Positions 25,017-34,336 are shown, counted from the stretch's first letter. The stretch is DNA of 64,000 nucleotides from JASJBU01 sp039714735 (GCA_039714735.1 JBDLIT010000002.1:16418-80417); one strand, 5' to 3'. Notes: a model not told the origin generated them from the letters alone. Translations and numbers: made by a program.

Positions 25017-26285
25017 TCAGCGCGCCAGCGCAGGGCGCTCTCCGGTCAGTCCCATTGCCCGCTTGATTATCAAGTGTTTTACAGGTCCCGCATGATCGGC
25101 CAGCGACAAGCCCAGATTCCTGGCCACTTTCAATGGCGGCACATCGTTGCTGAAAAAGCGTTTGAAAAAATCCATGGCGCCCAACATGCCCAGATTGGCG
25201 CCTTTTCTTGCCCGTTCATAACGTCGCAGGGTCGGAATACCGCCGATGTTTCGTCCCGAATCACGCGCTGCAATCAACACCTCAATCAGGGTTGCCGCAT
25301 CCAGAAAACCCAGATTGACACCTTGGCCTGCCAGTGGATGTATGGCATGCGCCGCATCCCCCACCAGGGCCAGGCCTTGCCGAATATAGGTCTCCGCATG
25401 TCCCAGACGCAACGGAAACACGCCTCTCGGCCCCGCATCCAAAATTTCACCCAGCACCCCGTCACTGGCGGCAGTCAGCGCCTGACAAAACGGTACATTT
25501 TGCATGGCCATCAACGCTTCCGCCAATGCGGGGGCGGTGGACCAGACAATGGAGCAGCGGCCATCGTCAAGCGGCAGAAACGCCAGGGGACCTGTCGGCA
25601 TGAAGCGCTGCCAGGCTGTGTACTGATGATGTCTTTCAGGTTTGACTGTCGCCACGATCGCATGCTGATCGTAATCCCAGCCCTGGGTGCCAATGGATGC
25701 CAGTCTGCGCACCAGGGACTCACGTCCATCCGCACCCACGATCAATCGAGCCGGTAAACGGCTGCCATCCTTCAAGCTCAATGCCGGACTGTCGCCTATC
25801 TCAAGGTTATCGATCTCCGCCGGACACAGACGCGTGACATTGGAGAGCCGCCCCAACTGCTCCCAAAGGGCAAGTTGAGTGACCCTGTTCTCAACGATAT
25901 GACCGAGGTTCGGTTCATCAATATCAGCCGCACTAAAGTGAATACTGCCGCCGAACAGGGACGTTCCAGTGTCGGGGGAGGCAGGCCGCCAAGAGCGACC
26001 GTCACCCCCGGCATCCCAGACACGCATGTCTGAATAGGGGCTGACGCGCAATTCAAGCATGCGTTCCCACACACCCAGGTTCTCCAGGATACGCTGGGAC
26101 GCGCGACTCAGGGCAGAAACCCTCAGATCCACCTCCTCCGCCGGCCATTCTGATTGTGGCTCGCGGGCCTCTACCACACAGACCTCAAAACCGGCTTGCG
26201 CAGCAGCACAGCCCAAGGCGCTTCCCACCATGCCGCCACCGACGATGACCAGGTCGAAATTCTGTTTATTTGCAGATTCAGACAA
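25017..26285 (-). CDS. UbiH/UbiF-family FAD-dependent monooxygenase, UbiI-like
   Basis: A flavin hydroxylase of the ubiquinone pathway family, about 422 residues from a TTG at 26285. It has the dinucleotide-binding GGGMVGSALG near the N-terminus, a GADGRESLVRR motif, and the late FAD loop GDAAHAIHPLAGQGVNLG. The TTG overlaps the ubiH stop and has AGGAG 6-7 bp upstream; the ATG at 26321 lies inside ubiH and lacks a good ribosome-binding site. Position after ubiH matches ubiI (visC) of E. coli, so C5-hydroxylation of octaprenylphenol is the best guess. Confidence 0.85.
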   Translation of the reverse strand: MSESANKQNFDLVIVGGGMVGSALGCAAAQAGFEVCVVEAREPQSEWPAEEVDLRVSALSRASQRILENLGVWERMLELRVSPYSDMRVWDAGGDGRSWRPASPDTGTSLFGGSIHFSAADIDEPNLGHIVENRVTQLALWEQLGRLSNVTRLCPAEIDNLEIGDSPALSLKDGSRLPARLIVGADGRESLVRRLASIGTQGWDYDQHAIVATVKPERHHQYTAWQRFMPTGPLAFLPLDDGRCSIVWSTAPALAEALMAMQNVPFCQALTAASDGVLGEILDAGPRGVFPLRLGHAETYIRQGLALVGDAAHAIHPLAGQGVNLGFLDAATLIEVLIAARDSGRNIGGIPTLRRYERARKGANLGMLGAMDFFKRFFSNDVPPLKVARNLGLSLADHAGPVKHLIIKRAMGLTGERPALAR

Positions 26286-27510
26286 TTGGAACTCCTCTCG
26301 CCAGGCGCGGCAGCCGCCCATTCAAGCCCATGAACTGGTTAGCCGCCAAGTGTTTCAATCCAGGGGTCACATCCACCCCGAGCAACCCCAGGTTGCGCAT
26401 CAATCGCAGGGGCGTCAGCGGGTTGGCAAACAGCCTGGCAAGCGTGTCGGTGATCATTACCACTCTATTCTGGTCCTGCTGTCGCCAATCAGCATAGCGC
26501 TGCAGGTTGGCTAGGTCGCCTGGATCGCCATTTGCGCCATTTGAACTCGCCACATCCGCCAGCACATCCGCCAGCACCGCAACATCCCTGATCCCCAGGT
26601 TTAAGCCTTGGCCGGTGACCGGATGTACGGTATGGGAGGCGTTGCCGATCAATGCCACATGCGGACGCACCTGCTCCATTGCCTGGCGCATGCGCAGTGG
26701 ATAGGCGACCCGTTTACCAACCTTGAGCAGCCTGCCCATCCGATAGCCAAACCGGTCCTGCAGACGAGCGAGGAAATTTTCATCATCCAGCGCCATCAGC
26801 TCAGGCGCCTGCTCATCCTTTGCTGTCCACACCAGGGAACAGCGCTCCTGCGTCATCGGCAACAAGGCCAATGGACCGGAATCGGTAAAGCGCTCATAGG
26901 CCACACCACGATGCGCTTGCTCAGGCGTGACATTCGCGATGATGGCTGTCTGGCCGTAGGTCGTTTCCTTTACCGGCATCGACAAGAGCGTCCTGACCTG
27001 TGAATCACCACCATCGGCGGCCACCAGCAATTTAGTGGAGACGGTTCGCTGCTGACCCTCCGCAAGCAGATTTACCTCGACACCAGACTCGTTCATTTTG
27101 AGGCTTTGCAAAGCGGCGGGGCAGATCAGGTCAATATCGGGTGCATCACCCAACCCTTTGAGTAAGACTTCACCCAGGGCACGCGCCGTAATCACATAGC
27201 CCAGAGCGCCGACACCCTCTTCCTTGTGGTTGAGTCTGGTAAATCCAAAATGCCCGCGATCGGAGATATGCACATCGAGAATCGGCTCAGCTTCTGAATT
27301 CAAGCTGCTCCATAACCCCATGGTCTGCAGGATAAGATGACTCCCCCAGGACAGGGCCAGCACCCGGTCATCGTAGCTGGGCTGATCATCCGAATGATAT
27401 TCAAAGGCTTCCAGCACACCAATATTCAGCCCCTGACCACTAATTGCCCTGGCGAGGCTTGCGCCCACCATGCCACCACCCACAATCAGAACGTCGTAAT
27501 CCAATGTCAT
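26278..27510 (-). CDS. ubiH: 2-octaprenyl-6-methoxyphenyl hydroxylase UbiH
   Basis: A 410-residue FAD monooxygenase with GGGMVGASLARA near residues 11-22, AADGGDSQVR, and the C-terminal GNASHTVHPVTGQGLNLGIRD. By order (pepP-ubiH-ubiI-like) it corresponds to UbiH, which hydroxylates C1 of the ubiquinone ring. It starts 1 bp after the pepP stop and overlaps the next hydroxylase gene. Assignment between UbiH and UbiF relies mainly on context. Confidence 0.88.
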   Translation of the reverse strand: MTLDYDVLIVGGGMVGASLARAISGQGLNIGVLEAFEYHSDDQPSYDDRVLALSWGSHLILQTMGLWSSLNSEAEPILDVHISDRGHFGFTRLNHKEEGVGALGYVITARALGEVLLKGLGDAPDIDLICPAALQSLKMNESGVEVNLLAEGQQRTVSTKLLVAADGGDSQVRTLLSMPVKETTYGQTAIIANVTPEQAHRGVAYERFTDSGPLALLPMTQERCSLVWTAKDEQAPELMALDDENFLARLQDRFGYRMGRLLKVGKRVAYPLRMRQAMEQVRPHVALIGNASHTVHPVTGQGLNLGIRDVAVLADVLADVASSNGANGDPGDLANLQRYADWRQQDQNRVVMITDTLARLFANPLTPLRLMRNLGLLGVDVTPGLKHLAANQFMGLNGRLPRLARGVPIV

Positions 27511-27511
27511 A

Positions 27512-28819
27512 TCAACTTGCCATTATCGCTTCGATCTCACCGACCGATTTCGCAATGTTTTTGCTCAGGACCTCACAGCCGTCTTTGGTTACGAGAATAT
27601 CGTCTTCGATGCGAATACCAATATTCCACCACTTCTTTGCCACACCCCTGGTGCCTGCCTGAATATACAGCCCCGGCTCCACGGTCAATGCCATACCCGG
27701 TTCCAGCAGACGCCAGGCGCCATCTACTTTGTAATCTCCCACGTCATGCACATCCATACCGATCCAATGCCCGGTACGGTGAGGAAAGAATTTTTTATAC
27801 TTTTCATCACGCACCAGCTTTGGCGCTGAGCCCTTCAGAATGCCCAGCTTCACCAGACCACGGGTCATGGTTCTGACCGCAGCATCATGCGGGTCGTTCC
27901 AGTGATTGCCTGGCCTTACCTTACTGATCGCAGCCTCCTGCGCCGCCAGCACCAGTTCGTAGAGTTGCCTTTGCGGCTCGGTAAAAACACCATTGACCGG
28001 ATAGGTGCGAGTGATGTCAGAAGCGTAACACTCCATTTCACACCCTGCATCGATCAACAGCATGTCTCCATCCTGCAATTTGTCCCGGTTATCGATGTAG
28101 TGCAGCACGCAGGCATTGCCGCCTCCACCGACAATCGGCGGATAGGCCTGATATCGGGCTCCCTGATGAGCGCAGCTATTGATGAACTCTCCTTCCAGTT
28201 GATACTCCCAGACATCAGCTGCGCAAGCCTGCATGACTCTCTTATGCGCCAGCGCTGAAATACGCGCTGCCTGGCGCATGACCTTCAATTCGGAACGGCT
28301 CTTGAAGAGACGCATCTCATGCACGTAATGGTCCAGGGCAATGATCTCAGCCGGCCCCTGTGCGCCTGAGCTCGACTCACAACGAATGTGATTGATCCAC
28401 TCCGATAGCCGCTTGTCCAGATCAGGATTGCAGCCCATGGCATAGAAAACCCGCTCACACTGTTCGATCATGCGTGGCAGGATGTCATCCAAATCGCCGA
28501 TGGGGAAGGCATCATCTGCATCGTAGTCTTCAACGGCGCCCTCCTGACCTGCACGAGCACCATCCCACTGTTCCATCTTGGGGTCCCGTTCACGGTTGAA
28601 CAGGATGTATTCCGCCTGTTTTCGGCCTGGTATGAGAACAAGTATGGCCTCGGGTTCAGGATAACCCGTCAGATAAAAGAAATCGCTGTCCGGTCTGTAG
28701 GGGTAATGCACATCACGATTCCTGATCAGCAGTGGCGCGGTGGGCAGGATAGCAATACTCCCAGGCCCCATCATCCGCATCAGCTCACGTCGACGGCGCT
28801 TGAATTCACTTTTAATCAT
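27512..28819 (-). CDS. pepP: Xaa-Pro aminopeptidase PepP
   Basis: A 435-residue M24 metallopeptidase. The N-terminal domain has the YPYRPDSDFFYLTGY motif. The dinuclear metal site is visible in LLIDAGCEMECYASDITRTYP, HRTGHWIGMDVHD, LTVEPGLYI and GIRIEDD. It removes N-terminal residues preceding proline. The ATG at 28819 overlaps the UPF0149 stop; a GTG three codons upstream is an alternative. Part of the UPF0149-pepP-ubiH-ubiI-like cluster conserved in gammaproteobacteria. Confidence 0.95.
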   Translation of the reverse strand: MIKSEFKRRRRELMRMMGPGSIAILPTAPLLIRNRDVHYPYRPDSDFFYLTGYPEPEAILVLIPGRKQAEYILFNRERDPKMEQWDGARAGQEGAVEDYDADDAFPIGDLDDILPRMIEQCERVFYAMGCNPDLDKRLSEWINHIRCESSSGAQGPAEIIALDHYVHEMRLFKSRSELKVMRQAARISALAHKRVMQACAADVWEYQLEGEFINSCAHQGARYQAYPPIVGGGGNACVLHYIDNRDKLQDGDMLLIDAGCEMECYASDITRTYPVNGVFTEPQRQLYELVLAAQEAAISKVRPGNHWNDPHDAAVRTMTRGLVKLGILKGSAPKLVRDEKYKKFFPHRTGHWIGMDVHDVGDYKVDGAWRLLEPGMALTVEPGLYIQAGTRGVAKKWWNIGIRIEDDILVTKDGCEVLSKNIAKSVGEIEAIMAS

Positions 28820-29372
28820 CAGCCGCACCCCGATACGAAGCCAACTCTTCCCAAACCAGTAAGGCAGCCACCCGGAGGAATTCCTCCAACTCTACAAATG
28901 CCGCCTCAGCCTCCTCCTCAGCCTCGATATGTTCATGATCCAATCTGCTGATCTCTGCAATGTCCCCTATCGCCTCTTTAGCATTACCCACAAACTGTTT
29001 CTCGGAGAGGCCTGCCAGCCCAAGGCCGTAGAGATACCCCTGGCACCACTCAGTCAGGCGGCTTGCTCTTTCAGTCAGCGGAGACTTATCGTTCGGAAGA
29101 TAGGGAGTAAATCCATGGTCATCGCCATTCATCTGACTCTGAGTCACCTGATAGAGTTGCCCGAGTGATTGACGTACCTCACGCACCAGCAGATCATCTG
29201 ATGAGCGGTTTGCAAACAACTCTTCAAACCATGCCACATGGGCATCTGAATGGCCGGCGCAGAGCAGGCCACACAACACACCGTGCACCTCACTCGCCCC
29301 GACATCCAGTTCAACGGATTCAATTAACTGACTAAAGCGCTCGTAAGGCGGCGTTTTGGGAGTTAGAGTCAT
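28812..29372 (-). CDS. UPF0149 (YgfB/YecA-type) family protein
   Basis: The 186-residue all-helical protein has the family markers EVHGVLCGLLCAG (about residues 23-35), FTPYLPND and EWCQGYLYGLGLAG, and the DIAEISRLD region. YgfB-like proteins have been linked to regulation in Pseudomonas but the biochemical role is not settled. First gene of the pepP-ubiH operon, divergent from the ZapB-like gene. Confidence 0.88.
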   Translation of the reverse strand: MTLTPKTPPYERFSQLIESVELDVGASEVHGVLCGLLCAGHSDAHVAWFEELFANRSSDDLLVREVRQSLGQLYQVTQSQMNGDDHGFTPYLPNDKSPLTERASRLTEWCQGYLYGLGLAGLSEKQFVGNAKEAIGDIAEISRLDHEHIEAEEEAEAAFVELEEFLRVAALLVWEELASYRGAADD

Positions 29373-29466
29373 CAGCTTTTTAATATCGCCCCAAGGGTTG
29401 GGACTAAATCATATCATGCAGTGATAAGGATTGACCCATAGAAGCGTGCCCTCTATATTGATTGCC

Positions 29467-29700
29467 ATGAGCAAGACAGAGTCATCAAACAATGCTGATC
29501 TCGACCTGCGTAAACTCGAAGTACGGGTTGAGGAACTGATAAGCGCCTGTTCTTATCTTAAGGAAGAGAACAAATCACTGCGGTTGCGACAGGACAACCT
29601 GGTAGCGGAGCGTGCAGCCCTTATAGAAAAGACAGAACTCGCGCGAACCCGTGTCGAAGCAATGATATCGCGATTAAAGGGCATGGAATCCATCCAGTGA
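29467..29700 (+). CDS. ZapB-like coiled-coil cell-division protein (TIGR02449 family)
   Basis: A 77-residue protein that is almost entirely a coiled coil: heptads in LRKLEVRVEELISACSYLKE run on to the end. The ATG at 29467 was taken; the frame is also open upstream. It overlaps zapA by 4 bp (GTGA) and by context is the companion of ZapA at the FtsZ ring. Confidence 0.85.
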   Translation: MSKTESSNNADLDLRKLEVRVEELISACSYLKEENKSLRLRQDNLVAERAALIEKTELARTRVEAMISRLKGMESIQ

Positions 29701-30011
29701 ACGACACACAACTACCCATCACAGTCACGATTCTCGACAAGGAGTACCGGATCGCCTGCGGCCCGGACGAACGTGAATCTTTACTTGACTCCGCACACTT
29801 TGTTGATGAAAAAATGCGTGAGGTACGTAACGCAGGGCGCGTAATAGGTACAGAGCGCATTGCGGTCATGGTGGCGCTGAACATCGCGCATGAAATGCTG
29901 GACCTGACACAGAACAAGAGTCACGATGCGCAGGCTATCACCCGCCGCATCCAGAGTCTCCAGGAAAAAATTGAATTGGCGCTGAACACAAGTAATCAAC
30001 TGGAACTTTAA
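29697..30011 (+). CDS. zapA: Cell division protein ZapA
   Basis: A 104-residue ZapA with the N-terminal VTILDKEYRIACGPDERESL fold, the MREVRNAGRVIGTERIAVMVALNIAHEML helix and a C-terminal coiled coil. It starts with GTG overlapping the previous stop. ZapA crosslinks FtsZ filaments. It is followed by 6S RNA and the 5-FTHF cyclo-ligase gene, the normal gammaproteobacterial order. Confidence 0.94.
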   Translation: MNDTQLPITVTILDKEYRIACGPDERESLLDSAHFVDEKMREVRNAGRVIGTERIAVMVALNIAHEMLDLTQNKSHDAQAITRRIQSLQEKIELALNTSNQLEL

Positions 30012-30037
30012 GCCATTTAGGTTTAGCCTTATACATA

Positions 30038-30225
30038 GACATCTCCTGCAGTGTTCGTGAGTGGCCCGGGTATTTTCTTGAGCCTAATTACTGCCCTGGG
30101 AACATAATGTCGATGCCGGTGTGCATGTCCGCATTCAAGCGGGAAGCCTGAAGCATCCCTGTTGTTCCCACTTGAACCTTCTGGTTCAGGAACAACGGCT
30201 TACAACGGCACAGGCGGGGGATGTC
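30038..30225 (+). ncRNA. ssrS: 6S RNA (SsrS)
   Basis: The 188-nt stretch between zapA and the 5-FTHF cyclo-ligase gene has the 6S layout. A terminal stem pairs GACATCTCC (30038-30046) with GGGGGATGTC (30216-30225), and there is an extended internal bulge region. The downstream arm has CACTTGAACC...GGTTCAGG, closely like the E. coli CACCUUGAACC...GGUUCAAGG segment. 6S RNA mimics an open promoter and sequesters sigma-70 RNA polymerase. A T-run follows directly. Confidence 0.88.
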
Positions 30226-30247
30226 TTTTTCACCCGGCATACCTACC

Positions 30248-30844
30248 ATGAATACTCAACAGCTGAGAAAAACGATCCGCAATCGCCGTCGTCAACTCAG
30301 CCGCCAGACACTCAAAATCCACAGTAACCTCATGGTGAGACAGGCAAACGCCTGCTACCCATTACAAAATAGCCGGCGAATCGCCTTTTACTTTGCCAAT
30401 GACGGCGAGATGGACCCTGCTCCATTGGTCGAACGCGCATTGCTCGCTGGGAAACGTTGCTATTTCCCTGTATTGCGCTGTCGGCCAGCAAAGTCTCTCT
30501 GGTTTGCAGCACACAAAAAGCACCAACAACTAATACCCAACCGGTTTGGTATTCCCGAACCTGCAACATCTCACAGACAAATCACTACGCCATGGGGGCT
30601 CGACCTGATTATCCTGCCGCTGGTTGCGTTTGATCTATCCGGCAACCGGTTGGGGATGGGGGGAGGCTATTATGACCGCACGCTGTCCTTTAAAAATAAA
30701 CGTAGTCACTGGAAGGGTCCGAAGCTGATCGGCATTGCACATGACATACAGTGTGTTGATTCGCTTCCGGTGAATGACTGGGATATCCCTCTCGACGCAG
30801 TCATCACAGAAAAGAAACTCTATCAATTCTCCAATACACAATAG
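30248..30844 (+). CDS. ygfA: 5-formyltetrahydrofolate cyclo-ligase
   Basis: A 198-residue enzyme starting MNTQQLRKTIRNRRRQL at 30248. It shows the ATP/folate motifs FYFANDGEMDP, and the late GMGGGYYDRTL loop near residue 140. It converts 5-formyl-THF to methenyl-THF. The frame from 30221 begins in the 6S terminator region and was not used. Cotranscription with 6S RNA is the rule in related bacteria. Confidence 0.92.
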   Translation: MNTQQLRKTIRNRRRQLSRQTLKIHSNLMVRQANACYPLQNSRRIAFYFANDGEMDPAPLVERALLAGKRCYFPVLRCRPAKSLWFAAHKKHQQLIPNRFGIPEPATSHRQITTPWGLDLIILPLVAFDLSGNRLGMGGGYYDRTLSFKNKRSHWKGPKLIGIAHDIQCVDSLPVNDWDIPLDAVITEKKLYQFSNTQ

Positions 30845-31308
30845 TCAGGTCGTTCAGGGTGAGCAGCTAAACCTTGTAACGCATCACATGACTTGATTAC
30901 TCTCGATACCCAACGCTTGTTTAAGATAACAAAGTACACTGCAACAGATTTAAAAACACAGCGCACACGGATAGAACAGAATAGCCTTCGAACTGCCACT
31001 TCATAACTTCTTAACATCGTTTTGTCTATGTACTCTGCGGAACTTCTTTCGAAAGTATTATTTAAGAATAGAGTTCGTTAATTAAAACAACTTGCATATC
31101 CATATCTCGAACTATCGAACAAAATAAGTAACGGCATGTGTTAATGAATCATTCTACGAGTTTTAAAATTATTCAGCGCCAGCTTATCTAAAAATTGACC
31201 AACAAATTGAATTAAATAAGAAAAAATCAATTATATCTCTGGATTTTTATAAAAGCTGAATTATACTCTTGACATCTATTGAACAGATCTGCTGGGAGGA
31301 TCAACAAA
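30845..31308. other. AT-rich intergenic region before the histone-like gene
   Basis: About 460 bp with many A/T tracts and no coding frame of note. A TTGACA at 31269-31274 could be a -35 element, but no matching -10 was seen at the right spacing. The only clear signal is the GGGAGGA ribosome-binding site at 31294-31300. Confidence 0.5.
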
Positions 31309-31758
31309 ATGGTGAAGAAGAAAGCCACAAAAAAGAAGGCTGCAGTTAAGCGTAAAGCATCCATAACAAAAAAAGTTACTAGCAAGAAAAAGGTTGCAGC
31401 GAAGAAAAAAGTGGCAAAGAAAAAAGCAGCAACTAAAAAGAAAGTAGCCGTAAAGAAAAAAGTAGCAAAAAAGAAAACCGCCACTAAGAGAAAAGTCGCA
31501 AAGAAAAAGATAGCCAGTAAAAAGAAGGCGGCTACAAAGAAAAAGGTCGCTAGCAAAAAGAAGGCAGTTGCCAAGAAGAAGGCTACCACCAAGAAGAGAG
31601 TAGCCACAAAGAAAAAGGCCACTGCAAAGAAGAAAGTGGCCACAAAGAAAAAGGCCGCCGTTAAAAAGAAAGCTACCACGAAGAAAAAGGCAGTTACAAA
31701 AAAACGGCCACTCAGACCCAGAAAGGTTACCCCACGCAAAAAGCCAGTAGCCAGGTAA
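31309..31758 (+). CDS. Lysine-rich histone H1-like protein
   Basis: A 149-residue protein that is almost entirely KKK/KKA/KKV repeats with Thr, Ala and Val (VKKKATKKKAAVKRK, AKKKAATKKKVA and similar) and an RPLRPRKVTPRKKPVAR tail. This composition is like AlgP/HctB-type bacterial histone H1 homologues that bind DNA through basic tails. The ATG at 31309 follows GGGAGGA by 8 bp; an ATG 10 codons earlier has no such site. A nucleoid role is an inference from composition. It is bounded by a strong bidirectional terminator. Confidence 0.82.
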   Translation: MVKKKATKKKAAVKRKASITKKVTSKKKVAAKKKVAKKKAATKKKVAVKKKVAKKKTATKRKVAKKKIASKKKAATKKKVASKKKAVAKKKATTKKRVATKKKATAKKKVATKKKAAVKKKATTKKKAVTKKRPLRPRKVTPRKKPVAR

Positions 31759-31772
31759 CAACCACCTTCAAC

Positions 31773-31807
31773 AACGAAACAACCCCGCATTGCGGGGTTG
31801 TTTCGTT
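31773..31807. terminator. Bidirectional terminator between the histone-like gene and ilvA
   Basis: A 17-bp perfect inverted repeat, AACGAAACAACCCCGCA with TGCGGGGTTGTTTCGTT. The G/C core is followed by U-rich tails in both directions, so it can end both convergent genes. Confidence 0.85.
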
Positions 31808-31820
31808 ATCATACATTAAT

Positions 31821-33347
31821 TCAAATTTTCTCCACTCCAGCAAAGAGTTGGTATGCCGGGTTGTCACTCTCATCCCAGAATGGATAATCCAGCCCCTTCA
31901 AGAGCTTAACAAAGTTGCTCTTCTCATTGGCAGGCACCTGTATCCCCATCAATACACGCCCATAGGCAGCCCCATGATTCCGATAATGGAAGAGACTGAT
32001 ATTCCATCGGTTACCCAGACTGCTTAAAAAAAACATCAATGCCCCTGGTCTCTCAGGAAACTCAAAACGAACCAGGCGTTCATTCCCTAGCCCCTTGGCG
32101 TGACCTCCTACCATATAACGGATGTGTAGCTTGGCTGTTTCATTATCGGTCATATCGACAATGGAATAATCCTGCTCTTTAAAACGATCCAGTAACTCCT
32201 CACGCTCCTTGTCACCCTGACGCAATTCAACACCCACGAAAATCTGTGCGGTACTGGCATCGGAATATCTATAGTTAAATTCAGTGATACTGCGTTTGCC
32301 GATCAATTTACAAAACTGCAAAAAACTACCCGGCCGCTCTGGTATCTGTACAGCAAAAAGCGCCTCTCGCCTCTCACCAAATTCGGCGCGTTCAGCGACA
32401 TGACGCAGTCTGTCGAAATTGATATTCGCACCACTCTCAATGGCTATCAGCTCCGCTCCCTTTACACCCTCTCTTGCGACATACTTTTTCAAGCCGGCAA
32501 CAGACAATGCGCCGGCCGGTTCAGCTATGGTTCGTGTATCATCGAAGATATCCTTGATGGCCGCACATATCTCATCCGCACTCACCAGCACAACTTCATC
32601 CACAACCTTTTTGGCCACCCTGAAGGTCTCCTTGCCTATCTGTCTGACGGCCACCCCGTCAGCAAAGATACCAACCTGCTTAAGCTTAACGCGGCGATTG
32701 GCTTCCAAGGCACGGTAAAGAGTCGGCGCATCATCCGGTTCAACGCCAATGACCTTCACTTGCGGATAGACATACTTGATATAGGCTCCAATACCCGCAA
32801 TCAAACCACCACCACCGACAGGAACGAAAACAGCATCTGGCGGTTCAGGATGCTGGCGGATTATCTCCATCCCGATGGTGCCCTGGCCCGCGATGACATC
32901 AGGATCATCAAACGGATGGATATAACTCATTCCATTCTCTTCCGCCAATTTCTGGGAGTGCGCATAGGCATCATCATAGGAATCCCCACTCAAAACTATC
33001 CTGGCCCCAAGATCTTTTACCGCCTGTACTTTGATCGGAGGCGTGGTTTGCGGCATCACAATCAATGCCTGAATCTTCAACTCACGCGCAGCCAACGCTA
33101 CACCCTGGGCGTGATTTCCGGCAGATGCGGCAATAACGCCTTTCTCCCTTATTGAAGGGGGCAGGTTGATAATCTTGTTATAGGCGCCTCTCAACTTGAA
33201 CGAAAAAACCGGTTGCAGGTCTTCGCGTTTCAGAAAGACATTATTCCCCAAACGCGCGGAAAGTATTCCCGCAGGGTCCAGTGGTGTTTCCCGGGCCACA
33301 TCATAGACACGAGCACGAAGGATTCTTTCTATATAAGTCTGTGGCAT
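31821..33347 (-). CDS. ilvA: Threonine ammonia-lyase (biosynthetic) IlvA
   Basis: A 508-residue PLP enzyme with the cofactor lysine K51 in FSFKLRGAYN, the glycine loop VPVGGGGLIAG, and two C-terminal ACT-like domains (about residues 330-410 and 425-500) that carry isoleucine/valine allostery in this family. It makes 2-oxobutanoate for isoleucine. Divergent from rpiA and convergent with the histone-like gene. Confidence 0.96.
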   Translation of the reverse strand: MPQTYIERILRARVYDVARETPLDPAGILSARLGNNVFLKREDLQPVFSFKLRGAYNKIINLPPSIREKGVIAASAGNHAQGVALAARELKIQALIVMPQTTPPIKVQAVKDLGARIVLSGDSYDDAYAHSQKLAEENGMSYIHPFDDPDVIAGQGTIGMEIIRQHPEPPDAVFVPVGGGGLIAGIGAYIKYVYPQVKVIGVEPDDAPTLYRALEANRRVKLKQVGIFADGVAVRQIGKETFRVAKKVVDEVVLVSADEICAAIKDIFDDTRTIAEPAGALSVAGLKKYVAREGVKGAELIAIESGANINFDRLRHVAERAEFGERREALFAVQIPERPGSFLQFCKLIGKRSITEFNYRYSDASTAQIFVGVELRQGDKEREELLDRFKEQDYSIVDMTDNETAKLHIRYMVGGHAKGLGNERLVRFEFPERPGALMFFLSSLGNRWNISLFHYRNHGAAYGRVLMGIQVPANEKSNFVKLLKGLDYPFWDESDNPAYQLFAGVEKI

Positions 33348-33525
33348 TGTTCGGCTCCGGAAAGCATATTAAACCTGACATCAACCAGGGGCATGGGTAT
33401 CATTACGCCCAATCTAAGCAATTCAACCAGAAAAATCACTTGTGGCATATCTTTCAGGGTGATTTGTTTGAAGCATCAACAAACTCAACACCTTAAATTG
33501 CCGCAATCTCAACAGGAGCATGCGA

Positions 33526-34185
33526 ATGAATGCAGACGAAATGAAAAAAATGGCCGCAAAGGCTGCTCTCGAATATGTCGATGGTGGGATCGTAGGTGTC
33601 GGCACCGGCTCAACCGTCAATCACTTCATCGATTACCTGGCAACCATCAAAAATAAAATCGAAGGCGCCGTATCGAGTTCTGAAGTCTCATCCGAACGCA
33701 TGAAAAGCCATGGGATAACCGTGATGGATCTCAATGCCGCCGGCGAACTCGACATCTATATCGATGGAGCGGACGAGTCAGATCACAACCTCTCTCTGAT
33801 CAAGGGCGGTGGCGGCGCCCTGACCCGGGAAAAGATCGTGGCCGGCGCCAGCAGAAAGTTTGTCTGCATCGCAGATGGCAGCAAACTGGTGGATGTGCTC
33901 GGCAAGTTTCCCCTGCCGGTGGAGGTCGTCCCCATGGCCCGCAGCCATGTGGCGCGTCAGCTTGTAAAATTGGGGGGCACCCCGGTGTGGCGGGAAAACT
34001 TCATCACCGACAACGGCAACGTAATCCTCGATGTACACAATCTGGAGATCATGAAGCCCATGGAGATGGAGCAGCAGATCAACAACATCGCCGGCGTGGT
34101 GACTACCGGGATATTTGCTTTGAGGGGAGCGGATGTATTGATCCTGGGTACAGAAGACGGCGCTAAAACAGTATTGCCAAAGTAG
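33526..34185 (+). CDS. rpiA: Ribose-5-phosphate isomerase A
   Basis: A 219-residue RpiA with VGVGTGSTVNHFI near residues 21-33, the IDGADESD motif near 79-86 and GGGGALTREKI around 93-103 holding the catalytic lysine. It interconverts ribose-5- and ribulose-5-phosphate. The ATG at 33526 lies 7 bp after AACAGGAG; the ATG at 33520 is only 1 bp from that site and is unlikely. Confidence 0.95.
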   Translation: MNADEMKKMAAKAALEYVDGGIVGVGTGSTVNHFIDYLATIKNKIEGAVSSSEVSSERMKSHGITVMDLNAAGELDIYIDGADESDHNLSLIKGGGGALTREKIVAGASRKFVCIADGSKLVDVLGKFPLPVEVVPMARSHVARQLVKLGGTPVWRENFITDNGNVILDVHNLEIMKPMEMEQQINNIAGVVTTGIFALRGADVLILGTEDGAKTVLPK

Positions 34186-34201
34186 GTCATCATCCTGCAT
34201 T

Positions 34202-34299
34202 CTCGTTCCCACGATCCCCCGTGGGAGAAGTGCTACAGGAATGTAGCGGTAACGGACCTAAGGATGGAGGTATGGGTTACCACGGAGGACCGTGGGAAC
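34202..34299. repeat. Palindromic intergenic element
   Basis: Outer arms CGTTCCCACG (34204-34213) and CGTGGGAAC (34291-34299) are inverted, and the left arm also folds locally (TCCCACG/CGTGGGA). A hairpin CTACA-GGAA-TGTAG lies inside. It looks like a REP- or MITE-type intergenic palindrome between rpiA and the porin terminator. Confidence 0.55.
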
Positions 34300-34310
34300 C
34301 AGTAACGCAT

Positions 34311-34336
34311 AAAAAACGGGGCCCGAAGGCCCCGTT
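34311..34336 (-). terminator. Porin gene terminator
   Basis: AACGGGGCC pairs with GGCCCCGTT around a 4-nt loop. In the minus direction it is followed by TTTTTT, so it ends the porin transcript; it may also stop rpiA transcription. Confidence 0.85.

Noticed and set aside
31269..31308. TTGACA upstream of the histone-like gene as a promoter
   Set aside because: No -10 hexamer at usable spacing before the ribosome-binding site.
31227..31790. Phe-rich minus-strand frames opposite the histone-like gene
   Set aside because: They are the complement of AAG/AAA repeats; the plus frame has a good ribosome-binding site and a known protein type.
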